Source of the DNA: Verrucomicrobiota bacterium
GTDB lineage: Bacteria > Verrucomicrobiota > Verrucomicrobiia > Limisphaerales > JACRJZ01
Assembly: GCA_016219875.1 (NCBI GenBank)
Contig: JACRJZ010000073.1
Span: 30,470 to 94,469, forward strand
Direction: 5' to 3'
Length of the DNA stretch: 64,000 nucleotides
Position numbers and translations under genes: made by a program. Shown here piece after piece: positions 1-9,099 of the stretch; position 1 is the stretch's first letter, and every line of letters begins with the position of its first letter. The notes below the pieces were generated by a model. The model saw only the letters and a program-made list of their open reading frames with translations. It had not been told where the DNA came from and ran no database searches.

Positions 1-1
1 T

Positions 2-2182
2 GGGCTCCACGGCTCGCCCGGCGACGCCGATCCCGCGCTCCAAGCGATTGCTCCCGTTCGCGTCTCCGAAGTTCTGAGCGCCTCCTTGCCGGCGGGCACG
101 GATGCCGTTGAACTGTTCAATCCCACCGCGACCAACGTGGACCTCAGCGGTTGGTGGCTGAGCGACGATTTCCGCACGCCGAAGAAGTTTCGCCTCCCGG
201 ACGGCAGCGAGATTTCGGCCGGCGGATTCCTGGTTTTCAACGAGACGGAGTTCAATCCGGCCGGCCTCGGCTTCGCCTTCGATCCCGACGGCGACGACGT
301 TTGGCTCTTCTCCGCCGACGCCGCGGGTGAACTCACCGGATACGCGCACGGTTTCAATTTCGGCTCTGCAGAACCGGGCGTGAGTTTTGGCCTCCACGTC
401 ACGAACCTGGGCGTGGAGCAGTTCGTGGCTCAGAGCACCAACACGCTCGGCACGAACAACGCCCTGCCGCGCGTCGGGCCGGTGGTGATTTCGGAAATCA
501 TGTTCCACCCACCGGATCGCACGCCCCGCGCCGGCGTCGGGCCGGTCGATCTCGGCACGGACAACAGCTTGGACGAGTTTATCGAGCTGCAAAACCTCGC
601 TGCCACGAACGTCGCGCTCGCCGGCTGGCGCCTGCGCAACGCGGTGGATTTCGATTTCCCATCGAACGCTCTTCTCGCCGCCGGCGCGCGCCTGCTCGTG
701 GTGAGTTTCGATCCGGCGCTCGACACCAACGTCCTCGCCGGCTTCCGCTCCACGTACCGCCTCGGCAGCGACGTCGCTCTGATCGGGCCGTGGGCCGGGA
801 AGCTGGACAACTCTGCTGACACCCTCGAACTGCGCCAACCCGTTCTCTACGGCACGAACGCTTCCCATCCGCTGGTCGAGCGCGTTCGCTACCGTGACTC
901 GGCTCCTTGGCCCGGCGCGGACGGCGACGGCACTTCGCTCCGGCGTCTCTCGCCGACCACCTTCGCCGACGACCCGGCCAATTGGACCGCCGCGGCACCC
1001 ACGCCTGGCGCCGACTTCACGGGCGGGACGAGGCCCGCGCTCCTTGCGCAGCCCTCGGACACAACCGCCGTCGCCTACACTGCGGCTGCCTTCAGCGTGA
1101 GCGCGGAGGGCACGTCGCCGCTGCGTTTTCAGTGGCGGCGCAATGGAGCCAACCTCGACGGCGCGACCAACGCCACGCTTGCGTTTGCGGCCGTCCAGCC
1201 ACAGCAACACGGTCAGTACAGCGTCGTGGTCTTTAATGCCGCCGGCTCCGTCACGAGCACCGGCGCATTGCTGAACGTGCTCCTGCCGCCGTTCATCACG
1301 CAGCAGCCGCAGAACGCCAGCGTCGGCGTCGGCTCGAATGTCACCTTCACGGTCGCCGCCCTCGGCACCGGCCCACTCCACTACCAATGGCGACAGAACA
1401 ACGTCGGCCTCCTCGACGCCACTAACGCCTCTCTCACGTTGACCAACCTGCAACTCACGCACAGCGGCGCTTACACCGTGGTTGTCACAGACGAGATCGG
1501 TTCCGCCACCAGCCCGTCCGCCGTTCTGACCGTGCTGGGAGCGCCGTTCATCACCCAACAGCCTAGCCCCGCCTTCCAGGAAGCCCTGCAAGGCGGCACG
1601 ATCATGCTGACCGTCGCCGCCGTGGGCACGCAACCCTTGAGCTACAAATGGCGGCGCAACAACATCACGGTCCTCAACCAGACAAACTCGCTTCTCCGCG
1701 TCACCAACGCCGCGTCGGCCAACGCCGGCAACTACACGGTCATCATCACCAACCTCGCGGGCCAAGTGACCAGCGCCCCGCCGGCGGTCGTCGTCGTTCT
1801 GGCCGACAACGACCGCGACGGCATGGCCGACAACTGGGAGCGTCGGTACGGCTTCGCGACCAACAGCGTGGCCGACGCGACCCAGGACGCCGACGGCGAT
1901 GGCCTTTTGAACTGGCAGGAATACGTGACCGGCACCGATCCGACGAACACGCTCAGCGTGCTGCGACTGGACGTTGCGGAGTGGAGTGGCGGGGTGGTCC
2001 TCGGTTTGCAGGCGGTGTCGAACCGCTCCTACAGCCTCCAGTTCCTCAACGTGCTGGGCACGACGAACTGGCAGAGGCTGGCCGACCTGCCGGCCCAACC
2101 AGCCAGTTACTTCACGAATGTGCTCGATGAGAGGGCCGCGGCCAGCCGATTCTACCGCGTGGTCACGCCGCAACAGCCGTGA
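2..2182 (+). CDS. Secreted lamin-tail-domain / Ig-like repeat protein (5' partial)
   Basis: The reading frame is open from the first bases of the window, so the gene starts upstream; an internal TTG at 86 is only the first possible start inside the window. Two lamin-tail (LTD) domains are visible: one around the ELFNP and LSGWWLSDD motifs, a second around VVISEIMFHPP and DEFIELQN. Three Ig-like repeats follow, each with a Y/FQWR core and a GxYxVVV strand (about 1060-1800). A calcium-binding-type segment (DNDRDGMADNWE and DADGDGLLNWQEY) and a C-terminal beta-rich tail complete it. Such proteins are usually large, exported and surface-bound, often beside CotH-like or adhesion functions. The specific role is unknown. 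The gene is followed 53 bases later by an exported oxidoreductase. Confidence 0.85.
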   Translation, partial: GLHGSPGDADPALQAIAPVRVSEVLSASLPAGTDAVELFNPTATNVDLSGWWLSDDFRTPKKFRLPDGSEISAGGFLVFNETEFNPAGLGFAFDPDGDDVWLFSADAAGELTGYAHGFNFGSAEPGVSFGLHVTNLGVEQFVAQSTNTLGTNNALPRVGPVVISEIMFHPPDRTPRAGVGPVDLGTDNSLDEFIELQNLAATNVALAGWRLRNAVDFDFPSNALLAAGARLLVVSFDPALDTNVLAGFRSTYRLGSDVALIGPWAGKLDNSADTLELRQPVLYGTNASHPLVERVRYRDSAPWPGADGDGTSLRRLSPTTFADDPANWTAAAPTPGADFTGGTRPALLAQPSDTTAVAYTAAAFSVSAEGTSPLRFQWRRNGANLDGATNATLAFAAVQPQQHGQYSVVVFNAAGSVTSTGALLNVLLPPFITQQPQNASVGVGSNVTFTVAALGTGPLHYQWRQNNVGLLDATNASLTLTNLQLTHSGAYTVVVTDEIGSATSPSAVLTVLGAPFITQQPSPAFQEALQGGTIMLTVAAVGTQPLSYKWRRNNITVLNQTNSLLRVTNAASANAGNYTVIITNLAGQVTSAPPAVVVVLADNDRDGMADNWERRYGFATNSVADATQDADGDGLLNWQEYVTGTDPTNTLSVLRLDVAEWSGGVVLGLQAVSNRSYSLQFLNVLGTTNWQRLADLPAQPASYFTNVLDERAAASRFYRVVTPQQP

Positions 2183-2235
2183 ATCATTTCCGTGTCGCCG
2201 ATGTCGAATAACGAAAACATGACGAAGCCCAATCC

Positions 2236-3510
2236 ATGAAAGACCCAACCAGACCTCAACTCACTCGCCGCGACTTCATCCGCACGACCGCGACTGCCGC
2301 TGCCGCCGTCGGTGCCATCACGGCCGCGCCGTTCGTCGCGCGCGGCCAGGTGCTGGGCGCGAACAGCAAGCTTGGCGTCGGCTTCATTGGCGTCGGCGGG
2401 CGCGGGCGGAGCCACGTCAACACCATCGCCCGCATGGTCAAGGCCGGCGACCCGCTCCAGATTCTCGGCGTCTGCGACGCCTATGCTTTCCGCGCTGAAG
2501 AAGTCGCCAAGCAGACCGGCGCCAAGATCTACAAAACCCACCACGACCTGCTGGCGGAGAAAGGCATCGACGTGGTCTGCATCGCCACGCCCGACCGCCT
2601 CCACGTGCCGCAGGCCCTTGATGCGGTGCGCGCGGGCAAGGACGTGTATTGCGAGAAGCCGATGGGCCACTGGTCGCAGGCGACGCTGAGCCGACAGTTC
2701 TGCCTCGAGACGCAGAAGTTCAAGCGCGTGGTCCAGATCGGCAATCAGGGCAACTCCAGCAAGGCCTGGCGCAAGGTGGCGGAACTCGTGCGCCAGGGCG
2801 TCGTGGGCCGCCCGCAACACGTCCAAGCCGGCTACTTCCGCGACGGCGATTGGGGCGAGCGGATGCACATTCCCGACAAGAGCGCCAAGCCGGGACCGGA
2901 ACTGGACTGGGCAGGCTTCCTCGGCGACGCGCCCAAGAAGCCCTTCACCGTGGACCGCTTCTTCAGTTGGCGGAAGTATCTCGACTACGCAGGCGGGCCT
3001 TGCACCGATTTGTTCCCGCACGTCTTCACGCCGTTTGTCAGCATCCTGGGCCTGAAGTTCCCCTCGCTGGCCGTCGGCTCCGGCGGCATTCTCAAGTTCG
3101 ACACCTATGACCGCGAAGTGCCGGACACGTTCAACATGTGCCTGGACTACCCGGAGCGGCTCTCGGTGACGATCGTCTGCACGCTGGCCAACGGCTACCC
3201 GACCGAACCGGCCATCCGCGGCGACGAGGGCACGATCACACTGCAGGGGCCGGTGTGGGAACTGGGCTTCGACGGCGTGACGGTGATCCCGCGCAAGGGC
3301 CAGCCGACGAAAGTGCCCGGCGACAAGAGCGACAGTGTCTTTGCGCACTGGCAGAATTTCCTGGAGTGCGTCCGCACGCGTGAGAAGCCCGTGGCCGACG
3401 TGGAATTCGGCTACCGCGTCCAAGTCGCGTTGAACATGGCCATGCTGAGCTACCTGGAAAAGAAAGTGGCTACGTTTGACCTCGAGAAGGAAGAAATCGT
3501 CCTATCGTGA
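2236..3510 (+). CDS. Gfo/Idh/MocA family oxidoreductase, Tat-exported (copy 1)
   Basis: The protein (424 aa) opens with a twin-arginine signal (RRDF at residues 11-14, then an alanine-rich stretch), so it is probably exported folded with its cofactor. A Rossmann motif GVGGRG lies at residues 52-57 and the family EKP motif near residue 139. These predict an NAD(P)-dependent sugar or polyol oxidoreductase; the substrate cannot be read from sequence. The next gene (3854-5089) is a close paralogue with near-identical blocks such as DRFFSWRKYLDYAGGP, so this is a tandem duplication. The 343-base gap between them holds nested palindromes. The C-terminus ends in KEEIVLS. Confidence 0.9.
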   Translation: MKDPTRPQLTRRDFIRTTATAAAAVGAITAAPFVARGQVLGANSKLGVGFIGVGGRGRSHVNTIARMVKAGDPLQILGVCDAYAFRAEEVAKQTGAKIYKTHHDLLAEKGIDVVCIATPDRLHVPQALDAVRAGKDVYCEKPMGHWSQATLSRQFCLETQKFKRVVQIGNQGNSSKAWRKVAELVRQGVVGRPQHVQAGYFRDGDWGERMHIPDKSAKPGPELDWAGFLGDAPKKPFTVDRFFSWRKYLDYAGGPCTDLFPHVFTPFVSILGLKFPSLAVGSGGILKFDTYDREVPDTFNMCLDYPERLSVTIVCTLANGYPTEPAIRGDEGTITLQGPVWELGFDGVTVIPRKGQPTKVPGDKSDSVFAHWQNFLECVRTREKPVADVEFGYRVQVALNMAMLSYLEKKVATFDLEKEEIVLS

Positions 3511-3530
3511 ACCGTGAGGGTTCAATGAAG

Positions 3531-3788
3531 TTTCAACGCAAAGACGCACTGCAGAGGCGCAGAGGAGAAGTGGACTCTTGCCGCTGCCGCCACCGGTCGC
3601 TGCCTGACGCCTGTAAACTCACGAGGCGATTTCAAGACATGCAGCCTGGTGGGGCGAGCGTACTCGCGAGCCGGGGCGGGATCCTGGATTTGGCTCGCGA
3701 GTACGCTCGCCCCACCGAGGTCCTGAAATCGCCTCCCACACCTTCAATTTCCTTTGCGTCTCTGCGTCTCTGCGTCCTTGCGTTGAAC
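3531..3788. repeat. Nested palindromic intergenic element
   Basis: Between the two oxidoreductase genes there are two inverted repeats, one inside the other. The outer arms (3532-3566 and 3751-3788) are an AACGCAAAGACGCAGAG-type repeat. The inner pair (3648-3672 and 3692-3716) is a perfect 25-bp inverted repeat with a 19-base loop (GGGGCGAGCGTACTCGCGAG type). The inner pair is bracketed by imperfect GAGGCGATTTCA / TGAAATCGCCTC ends (3624 and 3735). An open frame at 3507-3830 crosses the palindromes and is not considered a gene. No other gene is seen in this gap. Confidence 0.85.
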
Positions 3789-3853
3789 AGATCGCCTTCC
3801 AAACTTCCCCAATTTCCGAACTTTTCCTGACCTGACACCCACATTTCCGTCGC

Positions 3854-5089
3854 ATGAAAACACACAGTCTATCCTCCCAATCGGCCTCCGCCTTCCTCGC
3901 CACCGCTTCCACCGTGCTGGTCTCCTCCAACAACGTTCTCGGCGCGAACGAGAAACTCGGCGTCGGTTTCATTGGTGTCGGCGGGCGCGGGCGCAGCCAC
4001 GTCAACACCGTCAAGGGTCTCATCAAAGCTGGCGAGCCGGCCCAGATCGTTGCGATCAGTGACACCTACGGCTTCCGCCGCGAGGAAGCGGGCCGCGACA
4101 CCGGGGCCAAGGTTTATCCGAAGTACCATGACCTGCTCGCCGACAAGAGCGTGGACGTCGTCTGCATCGCCACGCCCGACCGCCTCCACGTCCCGCAGGC
4201 GCTCGACGCCATCCGCGCGGGCAAGGATGTTTATTGCGAGAAGCCGATGGGCCACTGGTCGCAGACCAAGCTGAGCAAGGAGTTTTACCACGAAACGCTG
4301 AAACTGAAGCGCGTCGTGCAGATTGGCAATCAGGCCAACTCCAGCCCGGAGTGGAAGAAGGTCGGCGACCTCATCAAGCAAGGAGTCATCGGGCGGCCGG
4401 TGCATGTCCAGGCGGGATTCTATCGCGCTGGCGATTGGGGTGAGCGGATGCCGATCCCGGATCGCACCGCGCAGCCCGGCCCGGACCTCGATTGGGAAGG
4501 CTTCCTCGGCGACGCGCCCAAAGTGCCGTTCACGGTGGACCGCTTCTTCAGTTGGCGGAAGTACCTCGACTACGCGGGCGGTCCCAGCACGGACCTCTTT
4601 CCGCACGTGCTCACGCCCTTCATGAACATCCTGGGGCTGAAGTGCCCGTCGCTCGTCGTGGCCACGGGCGGCATCTTCAAATACGTCACTTACGACCGCG
4701 AGGTGCCGGACACGTTCAACCAGTGCATGGATTACCCGAACCAGATCAGCGTGATGTTGCTTTGCACGCTGGCCAACGACTACCAGACGCCCCCGATGAT
4801 CCGCGGCGACGAGGGGACGATCCTCCTGGAAACCGACTGGTCTTCCGGCGTCGGCAGCCTGACGTTGGTGCCGAAGAAGGGGCAGAAGCAAGAGATCAAA
4901 GGCGGCTACTCCGACACCACCCGGGCGCACTGGAAGAACTTCCTCGACTGCGCGCGCACGCGCCAGAAGCCGGTGAGCGACGTCGAGTTCGGCTACAACG
5001 TCCAAGTGGCGCTGAACATGGCCCTGCTCTCCTACCTGAACAAGAAGGTGGCCAAGTACGATGTCGAGAAGGAGGAGATTGTGCTGTGA
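3854..5089 (+). CDS. Gfo/Idh/MocA family oxidoreductase, exported (copy 2)
   Basis: This 411-aa protein is the tandem paralogue of the preceding oxidoreductase. The Rossmann motif GVGGRG is at residues 41-46, and the CEKPMGHW block and the FFSWRKYLDYAGGP block are conserved. Its N-terminus has a signal-like hydrophobic segment but no twin arginine, so export may use another route, or the true start may differ. It ends with EKEEIVL. A related KEEIVL ending recurs at the end of the truncated toxin gene downstream (5584), which suggests that oxidoreductase gene material was once repeated there as well. The substrate is unknown. Confidence 0.88.
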   Translation: MKTHSLSSQSASAFLATASTVLVSSNNVLGANEKLGVGFIGVGGRGRSHVNTVKGLIKAGEPAQIVAISDTYGFRREEAGRDTGAKVYPKYHDLLADKSVDVVCIATPDRLHVPQALDAIRAGKDVYCEKPMGHWSQTKLSKEFYHETLKLKRVVQIGNQANSSPEWKKVGDLIKQGVIGRPVHVQAGFYRAGDWGERMPIPDRTAQPGPDLDWEGFLGDAPKVPFTVDRFFSWRKYLDYAGGPSTDLFPHVLTPFMNILGLKCPSLVVATGGIFKYVTYDREVPDTFNQCMDYPNQISVMLLCTLANDYQTPPMIRGDEGTILLETDWSSGVGSLTLVPKKGQKQEIKGGYSDTTRAHWKNFLDCARTRQKPVSDVEFGYNVQVALNMALLSYLNKKVAKYDVEKEEIVL

Positions 5090-5126
5090 AGTTGCTGAAC
5101 AGTTTCCAACCAGGTACGATGAAACC

Positions 5127-5387
5127 ATGAAAACGATGACGGTTGACCAAGCGAAGACGCGGCTCGGCAAACTGGTGGACCAGGTTCACGGCGGCGCTCC
5201 CGTCTTGCTGGTTCACAAGAACAAACTCGTGAAACTGGAGCGTTTCGAGCCGCTGGACCCGGAATTCGACAGCCCGGAACTGGAGGCCATGCTGCTCAAA
5301 GCGGTGACCGGTCCCCATTCCCCCTATTCCAAGCGCGACCTTGAGGACGTGGCGGCGAAGGTGCGCCGCGAAATGCGGTCCCGATGA
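5127..5387 (+). CDS. Phd/YefM-type antitoxin
   Basis: An 86-aa protein starting at the ATG at 5127. The N-terminal half (VDQAKTRLGKLVDQV, then PVLLVHKNKLVKLERF) matches the Phd/YefM DNA-binding fold. The C-terminal half (SPELEAMLLKAV and SPYSKRDLEDV) is the toxin-binding tail typical of prevent-host-death antitoxins. Its stop overlaps the start of the next gene by ATGA (5384-5387), the usual arrangement of a type II toxin-antitoxin operon with the antitoxin first. It sits between the oxidoreductase pair and a zinc-ribbon protein, and its toxin is truncated. It may now act only as an orphan regulator. Confidence 0.8.
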   Translation: MKTMTVDQAKTRLGKLVDQVHGGAPVLLVHKNKLVKLERFEPLDPEFDSPELEAMLLKAVTGPHSPYSKRDLEDVAAKVRREMRSR

Positions 5388-5584
5388 GCCTCGCCCTTCA
5401 GAAGGCCAACGACTTCATCAGCGACTTCGAGCGGCAATACCGCTGGTACGTCGAAGAGGCGGAGTTGGGCATCGCCGGGGCCTATCAGGATGCCCTTCAC
5501 GAAACCCTTGAACTCTTGGCCGCTTTCCTGGGCCTTGGGCGCGAGCGGCGCTTCCGGTACCGGAAGGAGGAGATCGTGCTGTGA
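5384..5584 (+). pseudogene. Truncated RelE/ParE-type toxin
   Basis: The first 56 residues (DFERQYRWYVEEAELGIAGAY, then LLAAFLGLGRERRF) match the N-terminal half of RelE/ParE family toxins that pair with Phd antitoxins. The family normally runs to about 95-105 residues with a C-terminal beta-sheet carrying the active site. Here the protein stops at residue 66, and its last residues (RKEEIVL) copy the ending of the upstream oxidoreductases. The DNA at 5563-5584 resembles that at 5069-5089. This looks like a recombination scar, so the toxin is probably inactive. It is translationally coupled to the antitoxin by ATGA. Confidence 0.7.
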
Positions 5585-5728
5585 ATGAATACCGCGCACC
5601 TCGAGTGCCTCCGAAGCGCCAAGTCGCAACGCAAGTTCTCAATCTGCCGGATAGCGGGCATTCAACCCGGTGGATAGCCTCTCCAGTAACCGCAGCGGGT
5701 GGGATTATCGCCGAACGGCCCCCATCCC

Positions 5729-5821
5729 ATGGACCGGACCGAGGCCGGTCCCCGGCCGCAGCACCGAGGAAGCCGCTGCGACTGGGGACCGGTCGCGATC
5801 CGTCTTCGCCCGGTCCAGGAG
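5729..5821. repeat. Imperfect inverted repeat upstream of the zinc-ribbon gene
   Basis: The sequence around TGGACCGGACCGAGGCCGGT (5729 onward) pairs imperfectly with the complement of 5778-5821 (GCTGCGACTGGGGACCGGT onward). It occupies most of the gap 5585-5873, where no gene is seen. Confidence 0.55.
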
Positions 5822-5873
5822 TTCAAAGCGCGAAGTTCTGTTTCGGGTCAATCTTCCGCTGAAGACCGTCACC

Positions 5874-7055
5874 ATGAATACCTGTCCGTACTGCGGCAGA
5901 GAGAACGGCGACGATGTTGGCGTTTGCCACACGTGTGGCGCGGATTTGCCCGAGATCCAAACGCAGGATATGGAGCCGCCGCCTCCACTACCTGCCGCGA
6001 AATACGTACCGGCCGAAGCCGTCTCGCAGGCTTGCTTTGTCGAACAAGGCTTCCATCGGGCCGACTGGGGGAAGATCCATTCGTGGATCGAGGCCCACAT
6101 CGACCCGCTGGACCAGGGCGACGCGTGGGGCGAGGCAGCGCTGCACTGGCTCTGCCATCTGCGGGACGATCTTGGGGCGGGCTATTACGTGCTTCAGTCA
6201 AAGAGCACCATCCTGTTGGCTGACTTGCCGCTGGCAACAAGCCGCTGGCTTCTCAATTACGCTGGGCACGCGGCAGACACCGTTCAGACCCAGTTGCGCC
6301 AAGTTGCGTGGGGTGGCGCGCTCGGCAAGGATGTGGTGCTGGTTTTCTCCGAGGACGACGACTACTACCAGTATCTGGCGTATCACGCGAAGGACGGCGT
6401 ACAACCCCAGAGCGGCGGAGTATGCATTCACGCAGGCTACACTCACATCGCCATCCCGTGGCGCGAGGAGATGGATGCAACGAACGCGATCGTGCATGAA
6501 CTGACTCACGATTCCCTGGCTCATCTGTCCTTGCCACTCTGGCTGAATGAAGGCGTCGCTGTGACGCTGCAAAAAGCTATCGCCCCTCCGCCGAAGCCCG
6601 TTGGTCAGAGCGATCAGGATGCCCTGTTCGGCGCTGCGATCGACTGGCGCCCGCCTGTCATGTGGGATGAACTGGCCGAGCGCCACTTCGCCTTCTGGAC
6701 AGAGGAAAACATTCAAGGCTTTTGGGCTGGCACTTCCTTCCTCGAGCCGGGCGAGCCAAACGAGTTGAGCTACAGCCTTGCCGAAGTGTTGGTGAAGCTC
6801 CTGTCAGAGCGCGGGGCTGGGTTTCTCAACTTCCTGCCAGAAGCCCGTCCAGAGGATGCCGGTCAGGCAGCCGCCCTTCAGGTTCTTGTTGCGGACTTGG
6901 GCGAGATTGCGGGGACCTTTCTGGGCGAAGGCAATTGGCGTCCGCGCCGCCAAGCGATTTCGGATTGCTGGAAAGCGGCCAACTGGACCGCGCCCGGAAA
7001 GGAGCCACCACATCGTCTCTTTGGTTCGATGACACTTAATCCACTTCTGCAATGA
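5874..7055 (+). CDS. Zinc-ribbon protein with HExxH peptidase-like domain
   Basis: The start is taken at the ATG at 5874, since upstream sequence in the same frame crosses a repeat. The 393-aa product begins with a zinc ribbon (CPYC at residues 4-7, CHTC at 18-21). After a proline-rich linker comes an alpha/beta region with an HELTH motif near residues 208-212, then LPLWLNEGVAV with a conserved Glu about 14 residues later. This is the pattern of peptidase-MA-like gluzincins, so a zinc metallopeptidase role is likely but unproven. No signal peptide is seen, which implies a cytoplasmic location. The stop overlaps the next start by ATGA (7052-7055), so it is co-translated with a DUF6807 protein. 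Confidence 0.75.
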   Translation: MNTCPYCGRENGDDVGVCHTCGADLPEIQTQDMEPPPPLPAAKYVPAEAVSQACFVEQGFHRADWGKIHSWIEAHIDPLDQGDAWGEAALHWLCHLRDDLGAGYYVLQSKSTILLADLPLATSRWLLNYAGHAADTVQTQLRQVAWGGALGKDVVLVFSEDDDYYQYLAYHAKDGVQPQSGGVCIHAGYTHIAIPWREEMDATNAIVHELTHDSLAHLSLPLWLNEGVAVTLQKAIAPPPKPVGQSDQDALFGAAIDWRPPVMWDELAERHFAFWTEENIQGFWAGTSFLEPGEPNELSYSLAEVLVKLLSERGAGFLNFLPEARPEDAGQAAALQVLVADLGEIAGTFLGEGNWRPRRQAISDCWKAANWTAPGKEPPHRLFGSMTLNPLLQ

Positions 7056-9061
7056 ATACCCGATCCTGTGAACTCACCACGACCGCTTCGGCGCTTGCGT
7101 TTGCCGCGCTGGCTTTGGTCAGCCAAGCCGCGCCCGCTCCCGTTGTGCTGAAGGATGTCTCCATCTACGGCTTCCCGGATTTTCTGACCTCGCTCAACAG
7201 CACCACCAAAGGCTGGATGTTCGCCCCGCCGTTTGTGGGCTTGAAATGGGTCGAGTTGAACGGCGTGCTCCTGGTCGGCAACACGGGCGTCAACGATCCT
7301 GAAACCGGCCTCGCCTTCACCGGCGCGCCCACGAATCATGTGGTGAGCGGATTGGACTGGCTCGAAGCCAGCCAGCGCCCCGCCCGCAACGGCATTTCCC
7401 GCGGTGGCCTTGTCGGCGACGCGCTCCCTTTTGGCCTCAAACTCGCCGCCACTCCGGGCCACACTTACCTGTTGGAAATCCTGACCCTCGGCAGCAAAAC
7501 AAAACGCGCCTTCAACGTGATGGTGAACGGCCAGCCTGTCGTCAAGGACTGGACGGTTTTGGCCGACAAAGCCGCCAACCGCTTGCTTCGCCTCCAGGTC
7601 GAAGCCGCCGCCAACGGCATTGATCTCCAATTCACGCTGGGCACCCGCGCTGACGCCGATCCTACCCCCGCGCTCAGCGCCCTTGCGCTCACGGACCTGG
7701 CTGGCGGCGTCTCGCAGCACGATCCGATCTTTGGCCGCGTCGCAACCGGGTTGGTGAACATCGCCGCGCTTGGCACTGGCAGCAGTCCCGACGGCATGAA
7801 GCAGGACGGCGACGGCAGGGGTTCCCAAGCGGCCCTTGACGGCGACCCGAGCACCTATTGGGACGAACAGGATAATGCCAAGCTTTACCGCTACGTTGTG
7901 AGCTTCAAGCAGCCGGAGAAGATTTCCGCCCTCGCCATCATGGGCTGGGCGCAACACGACTTCGCGCCCAAGGACTTTGAAGTTCTCTGCGACGGCAAAG
8001 CCGTGAAGAAGGTTGAGAACGCCCAATACGATAGAAACATTCTCCACCTGCCGCTCGACGACACCACCTGCCAGTCCATCGAACTCAAGATTACCGGTTA
8101 CTACGGGCGTTCGCCCGCCATCCGCGAACTTGGTATCTTCAGCCGCGAACCTCATGTCGGCATCCCGAAGCCAACCTCGGCCGCCGCGAAGTCTGAACCC
8201 AAGGACGGTGGCCCGATTTTCGCGGAGTGGCCCGTGACCTACCAACAGCAGAAGCTGCTCGTCTATGCCTTGGGCAAGTTCAAACCTTACGTGAAGGAAC
8301 TCGCCCCGTTCAAAGGCCGGAACATTTTCCGCGACGCGCCGTTCGATCACCTCCACCACCACGCGCTCATGTATGCCGTCAAGGCCAACGGCGTGAATTT
8401 CTGGGAAGAAGTGGCCGGCTGCGGCTTCCAGAAGCCCATCGAAACCTCGAACTGGACCGAGGGAAAGAGCGCGAACGGCCAGCCTCAATTCACGCTCAAG
8501 CAGCGCCTCCATTGGCTCGCGCCACAGGATGCCGATCTATCGGACACGACCCAGGTGGCGATCCTCGTCGAGCGCCGCACCCTCACGCTTACCGTCAACG
8601 AAGCGCAGCAGGAAGTCGCGCTGCACTGGAAGTCCGAGTTCGAGGTTGGCCCCAAGACGAACCAAGTGACCCTCACCGGCGCCAACTACCACGGCCTCGG
8701 AATGCGCTTTCTCCAACCGCTCGATCCGTTCGCCAAGCACCTCAACTCCGGCGGCGCTCCTGACCTGAGTGGCAACAAGCAGGACGTGTCGCAGCACCCG
8801 TGGGCCAGCGTCTCTTTCGGTCAGTCGGCGACCCTCGTTCTGTTCGGCCATCCGGCCAACGCGCGCGGCGACTCGTGGTTCTTCACGATGCGGACGCCTT
8901 TCGCCTACTTGAGCGCCACGCAAAATCTCGACAAGGAACCGCTCGTCTATCGCGCGGGGGAAAAGTTCCAAGTGAACTACCTCGTCACCCTCTACCCTGG
9001 GCCGAAATCGCCGGAAGCCATCAACCAGCGCGGGCAACAATGGGCCGGCTCCAAGCCGTGA
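7052..9061 (+). CDS. Exported DUF6807 protein with discoidin-like domain
   Basis: A 669-aa protein with an N-terminal signal peptide (hydrophobic ALAFAALALV followed by SQAAPA). The first third resembles an NPCBM-type carbohydrate-binding region (LEILTLGSKTKRAF). The middle, with ALDGDPSTYWD and a beta-rich stretch up to REL, resembles an F5/8 type C (discoidin) domain. The C-terminal half, from the NIFRDAPFDHLHHHALMYAV block onward, matches the DUF6807 (PmoA-like) family common in Planctomycetes and Verrucomicrobia. Role unknown; binding of extracellular carbohydrate is a reasonable inference. It overlaps the zinc-ribbon gene by 4 bases. Confidence 0.82.
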   Translation: MNTRSCELTTTASALAFAALALVSQAAPAPVVLKDVSIYGFPDFLTSLNSTTKGWMFAPPFVGLKWVELNGVLLVGNTGVNDPETGLAFTGAPTNHVVSGLDWLEASQRPARNGISRGGLVGDALPFGLKLAATPGHTYLLEILTLGSKTKRAFNVMVNGQPVVKDWTVLADKAANRLLRLQVEAAANGIDLQFTLGTRADADPTPALSALALTDLAGGVSQHDPIFGRVATGLVNIAALGTGSSPDGMKQDGDGRGSQAALDGDPSTYWDEQDNAKLYRYVVSFKQPEKISALAIMGWAQHDFAPKDFEVLCDGKAVKKVENAQYDRNILHLPLDDTTCQSIELKITGYYGRSPAIRELGIFSREPHVGIPKPTSAAAKSEPKDGGPIFAEWPVTYQQQKLLVYALGKFKPYVKELAPFKGRNIFRDAPFDHLHHHALMYAVKANGVNFWEEVAGCGFQKPIETSNWTEGKSANGQPQFTLKQRLHWLAPQDADLSDTTQVAILVERRTLTLTVNEAQQEVALHWKSEFEVGPKTNQVTLTGANYHGLGMRFLQPLDPFAKHLNSGGAPDLSGNKQDVSQHPWASVSFGQSATLVLFGHPANARGDSWFFTMRTPFAYLSATQNLDKEPLVYRAGEKFQVNYLVTLYPGPKSPEAINQRGQQWAGSKP

Positions 9062-9099
9062 TTCGCAACGTCGGCTGCTGTCCCGCACCTCGCCAGCCG

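Noticed and set aside
2152..3423. 423-codon open frame antisense to the first oxidoreductase
   Set aside because: Shadow frame; an equivalent antisense frame opposite the second oxidoreductase is also domain-less.
3507..3830. 107-codon open frame after the first oxidoreductase
   Set aside because: It runs entirely through nested palindromes and has no family resemblance.
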